Origin: Thermococcus sp.
GTDB lineage: Archaea > Methanobacteriota_B > Thermococci > Thermococcales > Thermococcaceae
Length of the DNA: 64,000 bases
NCBI RefSeq assembly: GCF_017656495.1
Contig: NZ_JACDNS010000001.1
Span: 235,452 to 299,451, forward strand
Reading direction: 5' to 3'
Numbering within the stretch: position 1 is the first letter of the stretch; each line of letters opens with the position of its first letter. A program made the position numbers and the translations under genes. The notes beneath the pieces were generated by a model. The model did not search any database. It was not told the DNA's origin and worked only from the letters and a program-made list of their open reading frames with translations. This document shows, one piece after another, positions 34,761-43,618 of this stretch.

Positions 34761-35276
34761 ATGAAAATCTTTGTAACAGGAATGCCAGGCGTTGGAAAGA
34801 CAACTCTTGTTCTCAAAATTACAGAAGATCTCAAAAAGAGAGGTTTTAAAGTTGGAGGTATGATAACCCAAGAAGTTAGAGAGCGAGGAAAGAGAGTAGG
34901 GTTTAAGATTAAAGCACTTGATACTAACGAAGAGGGCACTTTAGCATGGGTTGGAGAAGGTTATCCAAGGATTGGAAAGTATGTTGTGAACATTGAAGAC
35001 TTAAATAGGGTTGGCGTTTCTGCAATAAAGAGAGCTGTGCAGAACGCAGATGTTATAATCATTGACGAAATTGGTGCAATGGAGTTCAAAAGCAGGGAGT
35101 TCGCAAAAGCTGTGGAAGAAGCCTTGAAGAGTGAAAAACCTTTGTTAGCAACTCTGCATAGGAGATGGGTGGATAAATTCAAAGACAAAGGAAAGCTCTG
35201 TGTTCTAACAGTGGGGAATAGAGAAAAGATGAGAGAGGAAATTTTACACGAGCTCTTGAAAATCCTAAAATCCTAG
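34761..35276 (+). CDS. Nucleoside-triphosphatase THEP1
   Basis: 171 residues. P-loop GMPGVGKTT (residues 7-15), GGMITQEVRERGKRVGFKI and the Walker B VIIIDEIGAME are typical of the THEP1 family, which hydrolyses all NTPs slowly and is related to AAA proteins. The cellular role is unclear. The ATG at 34761 follows GGTGATATCT. It follows the CWB2-like gene and converges with the ABC importer genes (4-base overlap of stops). Confidence 0.92.
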   Translation: MKIFVTGMPGVGKTTLVLKITEDLKKRGFKVGGMITQEVRERGKRVGFKIKALDTNEEGTLAWVGEGYPRIGKYVVNIEDLNRVGVSAIKRAVQNADVIIIDEIGAMEFKSREFAKAVEEALKSEKPLLATLHRRWVDKFKDKGKLCVLTVGNREKMREEILHELLKILKS

Positions 35277-35989
35277 ACTTCTGCCAGAATTACTGGTTTG
35301 CCTTCAATTTCAATTATCTTAGCTTTAACCCTATAGACTTTCTCTAAGATTTCTGGTTTGAGATCCTTAGCGTTCCCTTTCCACTCAACTTTTCCCCTAT
35401 TCAGTAGAATAATCTCATCAGAGTATTGCAGTGCTAAATTAAGATCATGCATAACAGCAACAATAATTTTTTCCCTTTTGATATCTTCTAATAAATCCAT
35501 TATAAGGAGTGCGTGATTGATATCTAAGTGAGAAGTTGGTTCGTCCAAAAGGATAACTTCGCTTCCTTGTGCTAAAGCTCTCGCTATGAGCACGAGCTGA
35601 TATTCACCTCCGCTTAGATTTGTCACAAATTCTTTTCTCCTCTCCCACATCCCCACTTTTTGCAAAGCGTCTCTGATGTCTCCCTTTGTAGCATAAGTCC
35701 CCATCTCAACAAACTCCTCAATCGTGAAGGCAAATTCAGGAACAGAGCTTTGGGGAACGTAGGTTATGAATTTTGCCCTATCTTTGGGCTTTAGCTTGAG
35801 CAAATTGACATTATCAAGCTTTACGTATCCCCTTGGATTGAGAATCCCAACCATGCATTTGAGCAGAGTTGACTTTCCAGCCCCATTAGGCCCGATAACT
35901 GCCAAAAGCCGCTCCTTTTGAGTGGAAAATTCTACATCTTTCAAAACTTCTCGTGTTCCATATGAGAAAGTTATTTTGACTTCAAGCAT
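35273..35989 (-). CDS. Iron/cobalamin-type ABC importer, ATP-binding protein
   Basis: 238 residues, FecE/BtuD type. Walker A GPNGAGKST (residues 33-41), signature LSGGEYQLV, Walker B EVILLDEPTSHLD and AVMHDLNLAL (switch histidine). It energises uptake with the permease whose stop codon it overlaps by 8 bases. GAGGTGAGCTTT precedes the ATG. Substrate could be ferric chelate, cobalamin or another metal complex; there is no binding-protein gene adjacent. Confidence 0.93.
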   Translation of the reverse strand: MLEVKITFSYGTREVLKDVEFSTQKERLLAVIGPNGAGKSTLLKCMVGILNPRGYVKLDNVNLLKLKPKDRAKFITYVPQSSVPEFAFTIEEFVEMGTYATKGDIRDALQKVGMWERRKEFVTNLSGGEYQLVLIARALAQGSEVILLDEPTSHLDINHALLIMDLLEDIKREKIIVAVMHDLNLALQYSDEIILLNRGKVEWKGNAKDLKPEILEKVYRVKAKIIEIEGKPVILAEV

Positions 35990-36980
35990 AAAGCTCACCT
36001 CTTTTGCGCTTCATGAGAAGATAGATAAAGAAAGGTGCTCCAAATAGTGCAGTAACTATTCCTACTGGGACTTCAGCTGGCTTTAGGGTTACTCTCGCAA
36101 GCAAATCTGCAAAAACCATTAACGAACCCCCGAAGAGAGCTGCTGCTGGCAAAAGTTTCTTGTGATTTGGTCCAAACACTAGACGCATGGCATGAGGGCT
36201 TATAAGCCCAACGAATCCGATTATTCCGCTTGTTGCAACAGCAAAGGCTGTCAGCAAAGAAATCACAAATATTATTGCTTTTCTATAGAAATTCAGATCA
36301 AGACCCATTGCTATGCTCTCCTCACCAAAAAGGAGAAGATTGAGTTCTTTCCACTTGAACATTAAGAATGAAAACCCAACAATGGAGGATATAAAAACAA
36401 GCTTAACATCATCCCACGTTGCTCCGTTAAAAGTTCCCATGAGCCAGAAAATGGCCAAATGTATTCTTTCTCTTCCAACATATAGGAGGTACGATGTGAC
36501 AGCATGGGAGAAGAAACCAAAAGCTATTCCTGCTAATAGGAGCGTATCTACCGGAATATGCCCATTGATTTTTGAAATGTTATAGACTATGGTAACTGAA
36601 ATTAAGGCCCCAATAAGGGCAAAAGTCCCCATATGTGTTGGGGAGTATAAAGCAGCCAAAGCTGCGCCTACAGCAGCCCCTCCACTTATTCCCAAGATAT
36701 AAGGATCTGCTAGAGGATTTTTAAAAAGAGCTTGAGAAGCTGTACCAGCTGAAGCTAGGCTAAGTCCAACTAAATATGCAAGTAACACTCGGGGTAGTCT
36801 TATCTGAAGTATTATTGTTTCAGTCGTTCCAAGTTTCTCGGGATTGTGTAATGCCAATTTTAAATTTTCGAATGTGAATGCACTCAGGATTTTAGAAGAA
36901 GGTAGGTTAACTGATCCAAAAGCTACTCCAATGAGGATAAGCACGATTGATGAGAAGATCAAAGCTATGAATTTTTTCAT
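35982..36980 (-). CDS. Iron/cobalamin-type ABC importer, permease (FecCD/BtuC)
   Basis: 332 residues with about nine or ten hydrophobic segments. PRVLLAYLVGLSLASAGTASQALFKNPLADPYILGISGGAA is the FecCD family signature region, and GFVGLISPHAMRL the coupling helix. A GAGGGAG site precedes the ATG. The substrate-binding lipoprotein that such a system needs is absent; the adjacent divergent gene encodes a different kind of secreted protein. Confidence 0.93.
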   Translation of the reverse strand: MKKFIALIFSSIVLILIGVAFGSVNLPSSKILSAFTFENLKLALHNPEKLGTTETIILQIRLPRVLLAYLVGLSLASAGTASQALFKNPLADPYILGISGGAAVGAALAALYSPTHMGTFALIGALISVTIVYNISKINGHIPVDTLLLAGIAFGFFSHAVTSYLLYVGRERIHLAIFWLMGTFNGATWDDVKLVFISSIVGFSFLMFKWKELNLLLFGEESIAMGLDLNFYRKAIIFVISLLTAFAVATSGIIGFVGLISPHAMRLVFGPNHKKLLPAAALFGGSLMVFADLLARVTLKPAEVPVGIVTALFGAPFFIYLLMKRKRGELYA

Positions 36981-37077
36981 GTTCTCCCTCTGGATTATTT
37001 GTCCATCCTTCTCTTAAAAACCTAACCCAACAAAAGGCTAAATACTATGAGTGCCAATAATGACATTGGTGGTGTGA

Positions 37078-39123
37078 ATGAAGAAACTGTATATTTTGTT
37101 TTTAATAATGATGATAATGATGAGCATTGTCCCTTCTGCGAGTGCTGAAGTAGTTGCTCTTGTAAAGAATCCGCGTCCTCCAGTTATAGTTGTGGGAAAT
37201 CCTTATCCAAAATTTCTCACAATTTTGCCAAATAATTCTTACACGATTTACCTTTACGGAATAGATGATGTTGGGATTGTAAGGATAGGAATTTACTATA
37301 GAGTGAATAGGGGAGAGTGGAAGTGGCTCTATGCTTCAGAAGCTACAATAAATGAGAACGAGGTTATATATAACGCAATAACAAGTAAATTCTTAACTCA
37401 AAAGTTTAACTTCACAACCTTCTATGGGAAGGTCACAATACCCCCTCAACCTACAGGAACGTTGGTTGAGTTTAAGGCGGTTATTGAGGATGAAGAGGGA
37501 AATGTCGTTGAAAGCCCTGTAGGGATTTATTTTGTCCCTAACCCTAATGGCAAAAGAGTCCTTATCGTGGATCCCTCTTTGAAGTTCTGGGCAATGGTGG
37601 AGAATCTTGAAGATTTGGATCTCATGGTAACTCTTGCCTCTGAAAGATACTATTACAATATGAGTAATTATGGGAAACTTCTTCCACTACTCAGACCGTT
37701 TGCAAACCATTCAGGCTTTTTAAACTTCCACAATTGGCAGTATTTAGCTGGAGAGTACAACATTGCAATAGTATCCCCTAATGAATTGACAAATGCTCTA
37801 GAAGAGTTCAAACCAGACGTAATTGTTTTATCCAATTTGTGGATGAGAGAGTGGGGCATTTCAAAAGAGAGTATAGATACGCTTCTTAAATATCTGAGAG
37901 AGAACAATGCTGGACTCATAGTAACTCACGGCACTCTCTATGATGGCATGGTACTTGACAATAAGCCAGTTTACTTAGGCTCAAATGCACATATAGGGGG
38001 ATTTGAAGCGTATAAAGAAGATACCATAGCCACTGCTTTGGGATTGGAACTTTTACCATTCATTGAGGAGGTCAAGCTAAGGGCAATTGAATTTGGAAAG
38101 CCTTACTTAGCTGAGATACCCTCAATTTTGCCATTTATACCCTCAACTGCCAAGATAGGGATAAAGAACAAAGAAATCATTAAGAGTGTTTCACTTCTTG
38201 AGCTCACAAATGGGACAAGGGCCGCTTTTGGATGGCAATATTTGCTACCTTCTAAAAGCTTAAACTTTGCAAAAGGCAAGATTCGGAGTTTAAAGCTTGA
38301 GGTGAAAGATGATATTAAGGAGTTTGCTGAACTCCAAGAAGAACTTTTTGGGCATTCAAATTACCTAAAGAGCATATCTGCACTGGATTTCACACTGATT
38401 GATAAAATAATTGATTCAAAAATCTTAGACGATAAAATTACTGTCCCAGTCGGCTTCGAAATGCTTAACTTAACTACGTCTCAGGAGATCATCGAGAGAA
38501 TTAGATTGCTAAAAGCAATTAACCGTGATATCGTTGACATAGTGGCGCTTTCAACTGATTACATGGGAGCAATAATAACAAGGGATCAGAAACATAGAAG
38601 TGATGGATTTAGGAGCGCATATGTTTCATTCGAAATTGAGGCAGGAGAAGAGAAAGAATTTGAAGTTTTGAAGGATTTAATTGAATGGACTTCAGAATTC
38701 AAGCCTGTTCAGACATTCGCTCCAATTGTACAAACAGTTATCCTTGCTAATGACATTGATTGGGAGATAAAAGGGAAAGACCTTCGGAGGCATTTAGAGA
38801 ACCTTGGGGCGATGGTTGTCAGAGCAAAACCTGGAGAGTTTGAAAATTTCAAAAACTCAAGATTCATGATAATCCTTGGAGGTCCAAAAGCATACAACGG
38901 AGTAGGGGAATATGTACAACAAGCACTAACCTTAGAAGAGCGGGAGAAGATTATCAAAGGAGAGCAAGGAATATTTATTAAAAGAGATGTTTGGACAGAA
39001 AAGCAAATTGTAATAGTTCTTGCTGGAAAAGACAGAAATCAAACGGGAGAAAAAGTAAGCAAGTACCTAAGCGGAGTAAATGAGAAATACATAGATCTTC
39101 TTGCAGAATTCTTCGTGAAGTGA
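37078..39123 (+). CDS. Large secreted protein of unknown function, S-layer-like C-terminus
   Basis: 681 residues with a cleavable signal peptide (about 1-23, ending ASA). An Ig-like beta domain (about 45-155) with GIYYRVNRGEWKWLY is followed by an alpha/beta region with DVIVLSNLWMREWG and GLIVTHGTLYDG, which looks like a glutamine-amidotransferase-like fold without an obvious catalytic cysteine. The C-terminal part, FMIILGGPKAYNGVGEYV and QIVIVLAGKDRNQTGEKV, matches a domain common in thermococcal surface proteins. It is divergent from the ABC importer, so the pair may be co-regulated. Confidence 0.75.
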   Translation: MKKLYILFLIMMIMMSIVPSASAEVVALVKNPRPPVIVVGNPYPKFLTILPNNSYTIYLYGIDDVGIVRIGIYYRVNRGEWKWLYASEATINENEVIYNAITSKFLTQKFNFTTFYGKVTIPPQPTGTLVEFKAVIEDEEGNVVESPVGIYFVPNPNGKRVLIVDPSLKFWAMVENLEDLDLMVTLASERYYYNMSNYGKLLPLLRPFANHSGFLNFHNWQYLAGEYNIAIVSPNELTNALEEFKPDVIVLSNLWMREWGISKESIDTLLKYLRENNAGLIVTHGTLYDGMVLDNKPVYLGSNAHIGGFEAYKEDTIATALGLELLPFIEEVKLRAIEFGKPYLAEIPSILPFIPSTAKIGIKNKEIIKSVSLLELTNGTRAAFGWQYLLPSKSLNFAKGKIRSLKLEVKDDIKEFAELQEELFGHSNYLKSISALDFTLIDKIIDSKILDDKITVPVGFEMLNLTTSQEIIERIRLLKAINRDIVDIVALSTDYMGAIITRDQKHRSDGFRSAYVSFEIEAGEEKEFEVLKDLIEWTSEFKPVQTFAPIVQTVILANDIDWEIKGKDLRRHLENLGAMVVRAKPGEFENFKNSRFMIILGGPKAYNGVGEYVQQALTLEEREKIIKGEQGIFIKRDVWTEKQIVIVLAGKDRNQTGEKVSKYLSGVNEKYIDLLAEFFVK

Positions 39124-39175
39124 GGCTTACTTTTGTTTTTTATTAATATTTGCAAAATAGTGTTTTAGAGGTTTT

Positions 39176-39253
39176 TGGTGCCCCGGCCGGGATTTGAACC
39201 CGGGGCGCGGGCTCGAAAGGCCCGCATGTTTGACCGGGCTACACCACCGGGGC
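39176..39253 (-). tRNA. tRNA-Glu (anticodon TTC)
   Basis: The minus strand folds as a cloverleaf: acceptor GCCCCGG/CCGGGGC, D arm with GGTGTAGCCCGGTCAAACATGC, anticodon stem CGGGC/GCCCG with loop CTTTCGA (anticodon TTC), T arm with GGTTCAAATCC. The 3' CCA is encoded. TTTTTAAA at 39280-39287 is a TATA element about 30 bases upstream. Confidence 0.95.
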
Positions 39254-39279
39254 GTCCAATATCTTAAGCCTTAAGTCCA

Positions 39280-39287
39280 TTTAAAAA
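39280..39287 (-). promoter_or_regulatory. TATA element of tRNA-Glu
   Basis: TTTTTAAA on the minus strand, 27-34 bases upstream of the mature 5' end, the usual spacing for archaeal tRNA promoters. Confidence 0.6.
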
Positions 39288-39340
39288 GTTTTCGTTCACA
39301 ATTCTTTTAAATTTGCACTTCCCTTTGAATTTGATGAAAA

Positions 39341-40333
39341 ATGCTTGGAGTTAAGGTTCATAAACATGAAGGCGAAAAAGTCAGGAGAAAGCTTATCGAG
39401 CTTGATGTTCTGGATAAAAACCACAAAGTTAAGCGAGAAGGAGAGTTTATAATTTTCCCTGTAAAAGAGAGAGTTGAAGGATTTGAAATCGTCGAGACAG
39501 AATTTGAACCAGTTGAAAAGAGACCCCACAGCTATCGGGAAGTTGTTAATGTTCCTAACCATCTAAAACCTCTCCTTCCCTCTTCCTTCGATATAATTGG
39601 CAATATAGCAGTAATTGAACTCCCAGAGGAGCTTATGCAGTATGGAAAGCAAATTGGAGAGGCAATTTTAAAAGTTCACAAGCATATAAAAGCTGTTTTT
39701 GCAAAAGGAAGTGCGGTTTCTGGAGAGTTTAGAGTTAGAGAACTTATTCATTTAGCAGGAGAAAAGAGAACAGAGACCCTGCATAAAGAAAATGGAATAA
39801 AGCTTAAGCTGGACGTTGCAAAAGTTTATTTCTCCCCTCGCTTAGCTACAGAAAGAATGAGAGTCTTTAAAAAAGCTGAAGAGGGAGAAATAGTCTTTGA
39901 TATGTTTGCTGGTGTCGGCCCTTATTCAATTTTGCTTGCAAAAAAAGTTAGGCTCGTTTTTGCATGTGACATCAATCCCTGGGCGGTAAAATATTTAGAA
40001 GAGAACAAGAGACTGAATAAAACGCTTAATGTAATTCCAATTTTAGGAGACGTCAGAAAAGTTGCTGGTCAGATTAAAGCTGATAGAGTCATTATGAACC
40101 TTCCAAAGTTCGCACATGAATTTTTAAGAGATGCTATGTTAAGCGTAAAGAGCGGGGGGATAGTACACTATTATGGATTTTCCCATGAAGATGACTTGTT
40201 TGGAGAACACGAGAAGAAAATCAAGACTGTTGCAAGAGAGCTTGGGAGGAGGGTTGAATTCTTGGAGAGAAGGAAAGTGAGGCCCTATGCTCCTTACCAG
40301 TACAACATTGCTATTGATTTTAGAGTGCTCTAA
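39341..40333 (+). CDS. trm5: tRNA (guanine(37)-N1)-methyltransferase Trm5
   Basis: 330 residues. DMFAGVGPYSILLA near residue 187 is the SAM motif of the Trm5 family, ACDINPWAVKYLEENKRLN the following acidic motif and NLPKFAHEFLRDA the NLP catalytic motif. It methylates N1 of G37 next to the anticodon, which prevents frameshifting. The absence of a long N-terminal domain of the Taw22 class and the KVHKHEGEKVRRKL start fit the Trm5b-type enzymes. Start ATG at 39341 fits the family. Confidence 0.92.
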   Translation: MLGVKVHKHEGEKVRRKLIELDVLDKNHKVKREGEFIIFPVKERVEGFEIVETEFEPVEKRPHSYREVVNVPNHLKPLLPSSFDIIGNIAVIELPEELMQYGKQIGEAILKVHKHIKAVFAKGSAVSGEFRVRELIHLAGEKRTETLHKENGIKLKLDVAKVYFSPRLATERMRVFKKAEEGEIVFDMFAGVGPYSILLAKKVRLVFACDINPWAVKYLEENKRLNKTLNVIPILGDVRKVAGQIKADRVIMNLPKFAHEFLRDAMLSVKSGGIVHYYGFSHEDDLFGEHEKKIKTVARELGRRVEFLERRKVRPYAPYQYNIAIDFRVL

Positions 40334-40378
40334 CGTAAAAACTATAATCTCAAATGTCGAAAATATTTGGGTGGAGCT

Positions 40379-40909
40379 ATGGAAGAGCTCAATAAGAAAT
40401 TCTTAGCATTTACTGCTGGGATATTGTTGATATCTTCAGCCAGAGTTTTTGTATCCGGGGCATATTCAAGCATGGAGTTGCTGTCATTTTATGGTGAGTT
40501 ATTTCCTTCATTCTTTGGAGTTCTGGTGTTTTTCATAGCTGCAGCTTTAATAGGAAGAATCAATTATAAAATAGCTGGGATTCTTATCAGCTTATATGCA
40601 ATTACTGGACTCTTGACGGATAATACCAGATACATCCACTTTTTAGCCGGGATTACACTTATAATTGCGCTCTCATTGATTAGCGAGTTCTTAAAGGAGT
40701 ATTTTCCATACATTGTTAGTGGATTCATCTTTGATGTCATTCTCAGGGTTTTAGCACTTGGAGGAGAACCCTTAGACTTTCCAGCTACGCGGGTTCTTAT
40801 CACTTTTCTGTTCCTAATTACAGGTATGCTTTTGTTGAAAGAGAAGGAAAACTTATGGCACCTTCTTTTAAGCTCTATGCATTCATTGCATTATTTGAGC
40901 TTGGCTTAG
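40379..40909 (+). CDS. Membrane protein of unknown function
   Basis: 176 residues with about five transmembrane segments. The ATG at 40379 follows GGTGGAGCT. No family is recognised. Its last 55 bases overlap the start of the next gene in another frame. Since the next protein also begins with membrane segments, the two could be a split or frameshifted single protein in this strain, or an overlapping pair. Confidence 0.6.
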   Translation: MEELNKKFLAFTAGILLISSARVFVSGAYSSMELLSFYGELFPSFFGVLVFFIAAALIGRINYKIAGILISLYAITGLLTDNTRYIHFLAGITLIIALSLISEFLKEYFPYIVSGFIFDVILRVLALGGEPLDFPATRVLITFLFLITGMLLLKEKENLWHLLLSSMHSLHYLSLA

Positions 40910-42126
40910 CATATCCAAATGCCATTCTTAGATATGCAGGATTTAAGGTGTATTATCTTAGGGAGTTCATAATTGCCGCTGTGTTGCTGTCTTTGGCACT
41001 TGCTTGGAGTGTAATTTTATGTGAAAAGATTAATGAAAGGGCTTTGGTCATATTAATTACTCTGCTGTCTTTTGCTGTGTTCATCGGAGGAATTCCAGAG
41101 ATTGTGGGGCTTTTAATTATGGCCTCGCTAGTTGTTGCAGCTTTGCCCTCTAAAAATGTATTGGGCAGTCACTCATTTTTTGGTGCACTTTACTTTTTTG
41201 TTATTGCAGTTTTGGCTGTTACTACAGATGCAGGGGTCTACATAGGATTACCCTTTATGCAGGAAAAGCTTGAATTTGTCATCGTCTTTGCGTCTCTCGT
41301 ATATGCCCTTTCGGTCTTCAAGAGTTTTGAAAGAATTAACATCTCTAACAAAAATCCAGTAGCACTGTTTATAACAGCTTTAATTCTTGTTAGCGTGGTT
41401 GTTTCCTCAACATATTTTCCTACTCCTTCGTGTTCAGAGACCAATAATGAGTTTGTAATCTGGAGTTACAATATCCATCAGGGTTTTACCATTTATGGGG
41501 CGTTTAATGGGCACGATTTAGCCAAGCTAATAGCGGAAAATTCACCAGCAATTATTGCCATGCAAGAGGTTGATGGAGGGAGAATAACAAGCGCATATCA
41601 AGACATTCCAGTCATAATTTCGGCCTATACTGGTATGTGCTATGCCTATCAGCCTGCTATTGAAAATACGTATGGCGTTGCTGTATTCTCAATTTATCCT
41701 ATATTGTCATCTGAAGGGTATTTGCTTGAAAGCATTGGAGAGCAGAGGGCATCGATAAAAGTGACTCTAAAAATTGGTGGTGGATCTCTAATTTTGATTA
41801 GTGTTCATCTCGGGCTAACTCCAGAAGAGAGGCTCATGCAGGCTGATGAACTTTTGAAGTTTTCAGTAAAAGACCCACAAGCACAAATAGTTGCTGGCGA
41901 TTTTAACGCTGAAGTTGATGAGGAGAGCATAAAGAAAATGCTCCTATATTACAACGACTCTTTCCAAAAGCGCCCAGAATACACTTGGCATTGGAAAGAA
42001 GAAAGGGAGAGCATAGATTATGTTTTCATAAAGAAAGATGCCAAGCTTGAAATCAAAAGCGCTGGCATTTTAGAAACCCTAGTATCGGATCACATTCCCG
42101 TTTGGGTTAGAATTAAACTTTTCTGA
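40855..42126 (+). CDS. Membrane protein with C-terminal endonuclease/exonuclease/phosphatase domain
   Basis: 423 residues. About six membrane segments fill residues 1-190; the rest is an EEP-family fold: WSYNIHQGF (catalytic Asn), AMQEVDGG (metal-binding Glu), ISVHLGLTPEERLMQA, VAGDFNAEV (Asp and Asn), and SDHIPVW (Asp-His). The catalytic residues are all present, so it should be an active phosphodiesterase of unknown substrate, facing outward or inward depending on topology. The ATG lacks a strong ribosome binding site and lies in the upstream gene, suggesting coupling or a frameshift. Confidence 0.8.
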   Translation: MAPSFKLYAFIALFELGLAYPNAILRYAGFKVYYLREFIIAAVLLSLALAWSVILCEKINERALVILITLLSFAVFIGGIPEIVGLLIMASLVVAALPSKNVLGSHSFFGALYFFVIAVLAVTTDAGVYIGLPFMQEKLEFVIVFASLVYALSVFKSFERINISNKNPVALFITALILVSVVVSSTYFPTPSCSETNNEFVIWSYNIHQGFTIYGAFNGHDLAKLIAENSPAIIAMQEVDGGRITSAYQDIPVIISAYTGMCYAYQPAIENTYGVAVFSIYPILSSEGYLLESIGEQRASIKVTLKIGGGSLILISVHLGLTPEERLMQADELLKFSVKDPQAQIVAGDFNAEVDEESIKKMLLYYNDSFQKRPEYTWHWKEERESIDYVFIKKDAKLEIKSAGILETLVSDHIPVWVRIKLF

Positions 42127-42182
42127 ATTCTCGCAACATTTAAATTCTTTTTTGAATAGCTATATACATCGAGGTGATATTT

Positions 42183-43616
42183 TTGACTCTAATGCTCGAT
42201 GAAATAATGAAAAAGAGCAAGCCTAAAAACATAGAAAATGCGATCAAAAAGCTTTCTGAAAAGCTTGGGAACAAAAAGATCTCAATAAAACCTGCTGACC
42301 TCTTTTCCTACAGTCATGATTATTGGCTTATAACTTTTCACTGGTTGCTTCAGGGCAAAGTCCCAGCATTTCCTGATGTGGTTGTTTGGCCAGAGAGCAG
42401 AGAAGATGTTGTGGAAATTGTAAAAATTGCTCATGAAGAGGGTGTACCAGTGTATCCCTATGGTGGCGGTTCCGGAGTCTTAGGTGGCGCAATTCCAGAG
42501 TATGGAGGAATAGTGGTTGATGTTAAGAGAATGCGCTCTGTTCAAGTTCATGAAGAGGATTTAGTTGTTGAGGCTGAGACCGGTATAAACGGACATTATT
42601 TGGAGGAATATCTCAACAAAAGGGGTTACACTCTTGGCCAGATTCCCCAATCCCTCTATCCCTCAACTTTAGGCGGCTGGATTGCGACAAAAGCCATTGG
42701 GCAGTTCTCAACCAAATATGGCGGCATTGAAGACATGCTTTTAGGAATCGAAGCAGTGATTCCACCAGGAAAAATTGTTGAGCTCAAACCACATCCAAGA
42801 ACAGCAACAGGTCCAGATTTAAGGAAGCTGTTTGTTGGAAGTGAGGGAATTTTCGGGATCATAACAAAAGCATGGCTCAAAATATGGCCCTACCCTGAAG
42901 AGAGATTCCTAATGTCATTTGCCTCAGAGACTCTTGAAGATGCTCTGGACTCTGTTAGAAGGATTTTAAGGAGAGGAGCAAAACCTGCAGTCGTTAGAAT
43001 TTATGACAAAATTGAAACAAAGAGGCACTTCTATAAGTTTGATGAGATGTATGGTAAAGTTGGGACTGTTATAATCGTTGAGGGGGACCCAAAGATAGCA
43101 AGAACGGAAAAAGAAATTGTTGAAGAAGAGTTTAAGGGAAAACCAATGGGAGAAGAGCCAGTAAAGCACTGGCTCGAAACGAGATTCATTGTTAAAGAAG
43201 TTTCAGAATTTGCTCCTCTCGGAGTTGTGATTGATACAATTGAGGTTGCCGTAAACTGGAGCAATGCGGCAAAGCTCTATTACAATGTTGTTAATGCAAT
43301 GAAATCTGTAAAAGGCGTTTTATTTGCATCTGCCCATGCTTCACATTTCTACCCTCAAGGCGTGTGTTTCTATTTTACTTTTGCAGGTCTTCCGCCAAAA
43401 AACGTGAGTGCAACTGAATTCTACAACCAAGTCTGGGATAAGGCAATGAAAGCAACACTTGAGAGTGGTGGAACGATAAGTCATCACCATGGGATAGGCC
43501 GGCATAGAGCAAAGTGGCTTGCTGAGGAGTTAGACGGTGCTTATGAGCTTTTGAAAAAGATAAAGCATGTCATTGACGAGAAAAATATTATAAATCCTGG
43601 AAATATGGGGGTTTAA
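42183..43616 (+). CDS. FAD-binding oxidoreductase (GlcD/alkyl-DHAP synthase-like)
   Basis: 477 residues of the PCMH/VAO flavoprotein family. The FAD region includes PYGGGSGVLGGAIPEYGGIVVD near residue 92, PSTLGGWIAT and GSEGIFGIIT; the C-terminus has SHHHGIGRHRAKWL, typical of alkyl-DHAP synthase and glycolate/lactate oxidase relatives. It starts a six-gene operon with an Fe-S subunit and glycerol genes, so a role in oxidising glycerol-3-phosphate or a related substrate is inferred. The TTG at 42183 follows GAGGTGAT; ATG 42192 is an alternative. Confidence 0.85.
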   Translation: MTLMLDEIMKKSKPKNIENAIKKLSEKLGNKKISIKPADLFSYSHDYWLITFHWLLQGKVPAFPDVVVWPESREDVVEIVKIAHEEGVPVYPYGGGSGVLGGAIPEYGGIVVDVKRMRSVQVHEEDLVVEAETGINGHYLEEYLNKRGYTLGQIPQSLYPSTLGGWIATKAIGQFSTKYGGIEDMLLGIEAVIPPGKIVELKPHPRTATGPDLRKLFVGSEGIFGIITKAWLKIWPYPEERFLMSFASETLEDALDSVRRILRRGAKPAVVRIYDKIETKRHFYKFDEMYGKVGTVIIVEGDPKIARTEKEIVEEEFKGKPMGEEPVKHWLETRFIVKEVSEFAPLGVVIDTIEVAVNWSNAAKLYYNVVNAMKSVKGVLFASAHASHFYPQGVCFYFTFAGLPPKNVSATEFYNQVWDKAMKATLESGGTISHHHGIGRHRAKWLAEELDGAYELLKKIKHVIDEKNIINPGNMGV

Positions 43617-43618
43617 TC

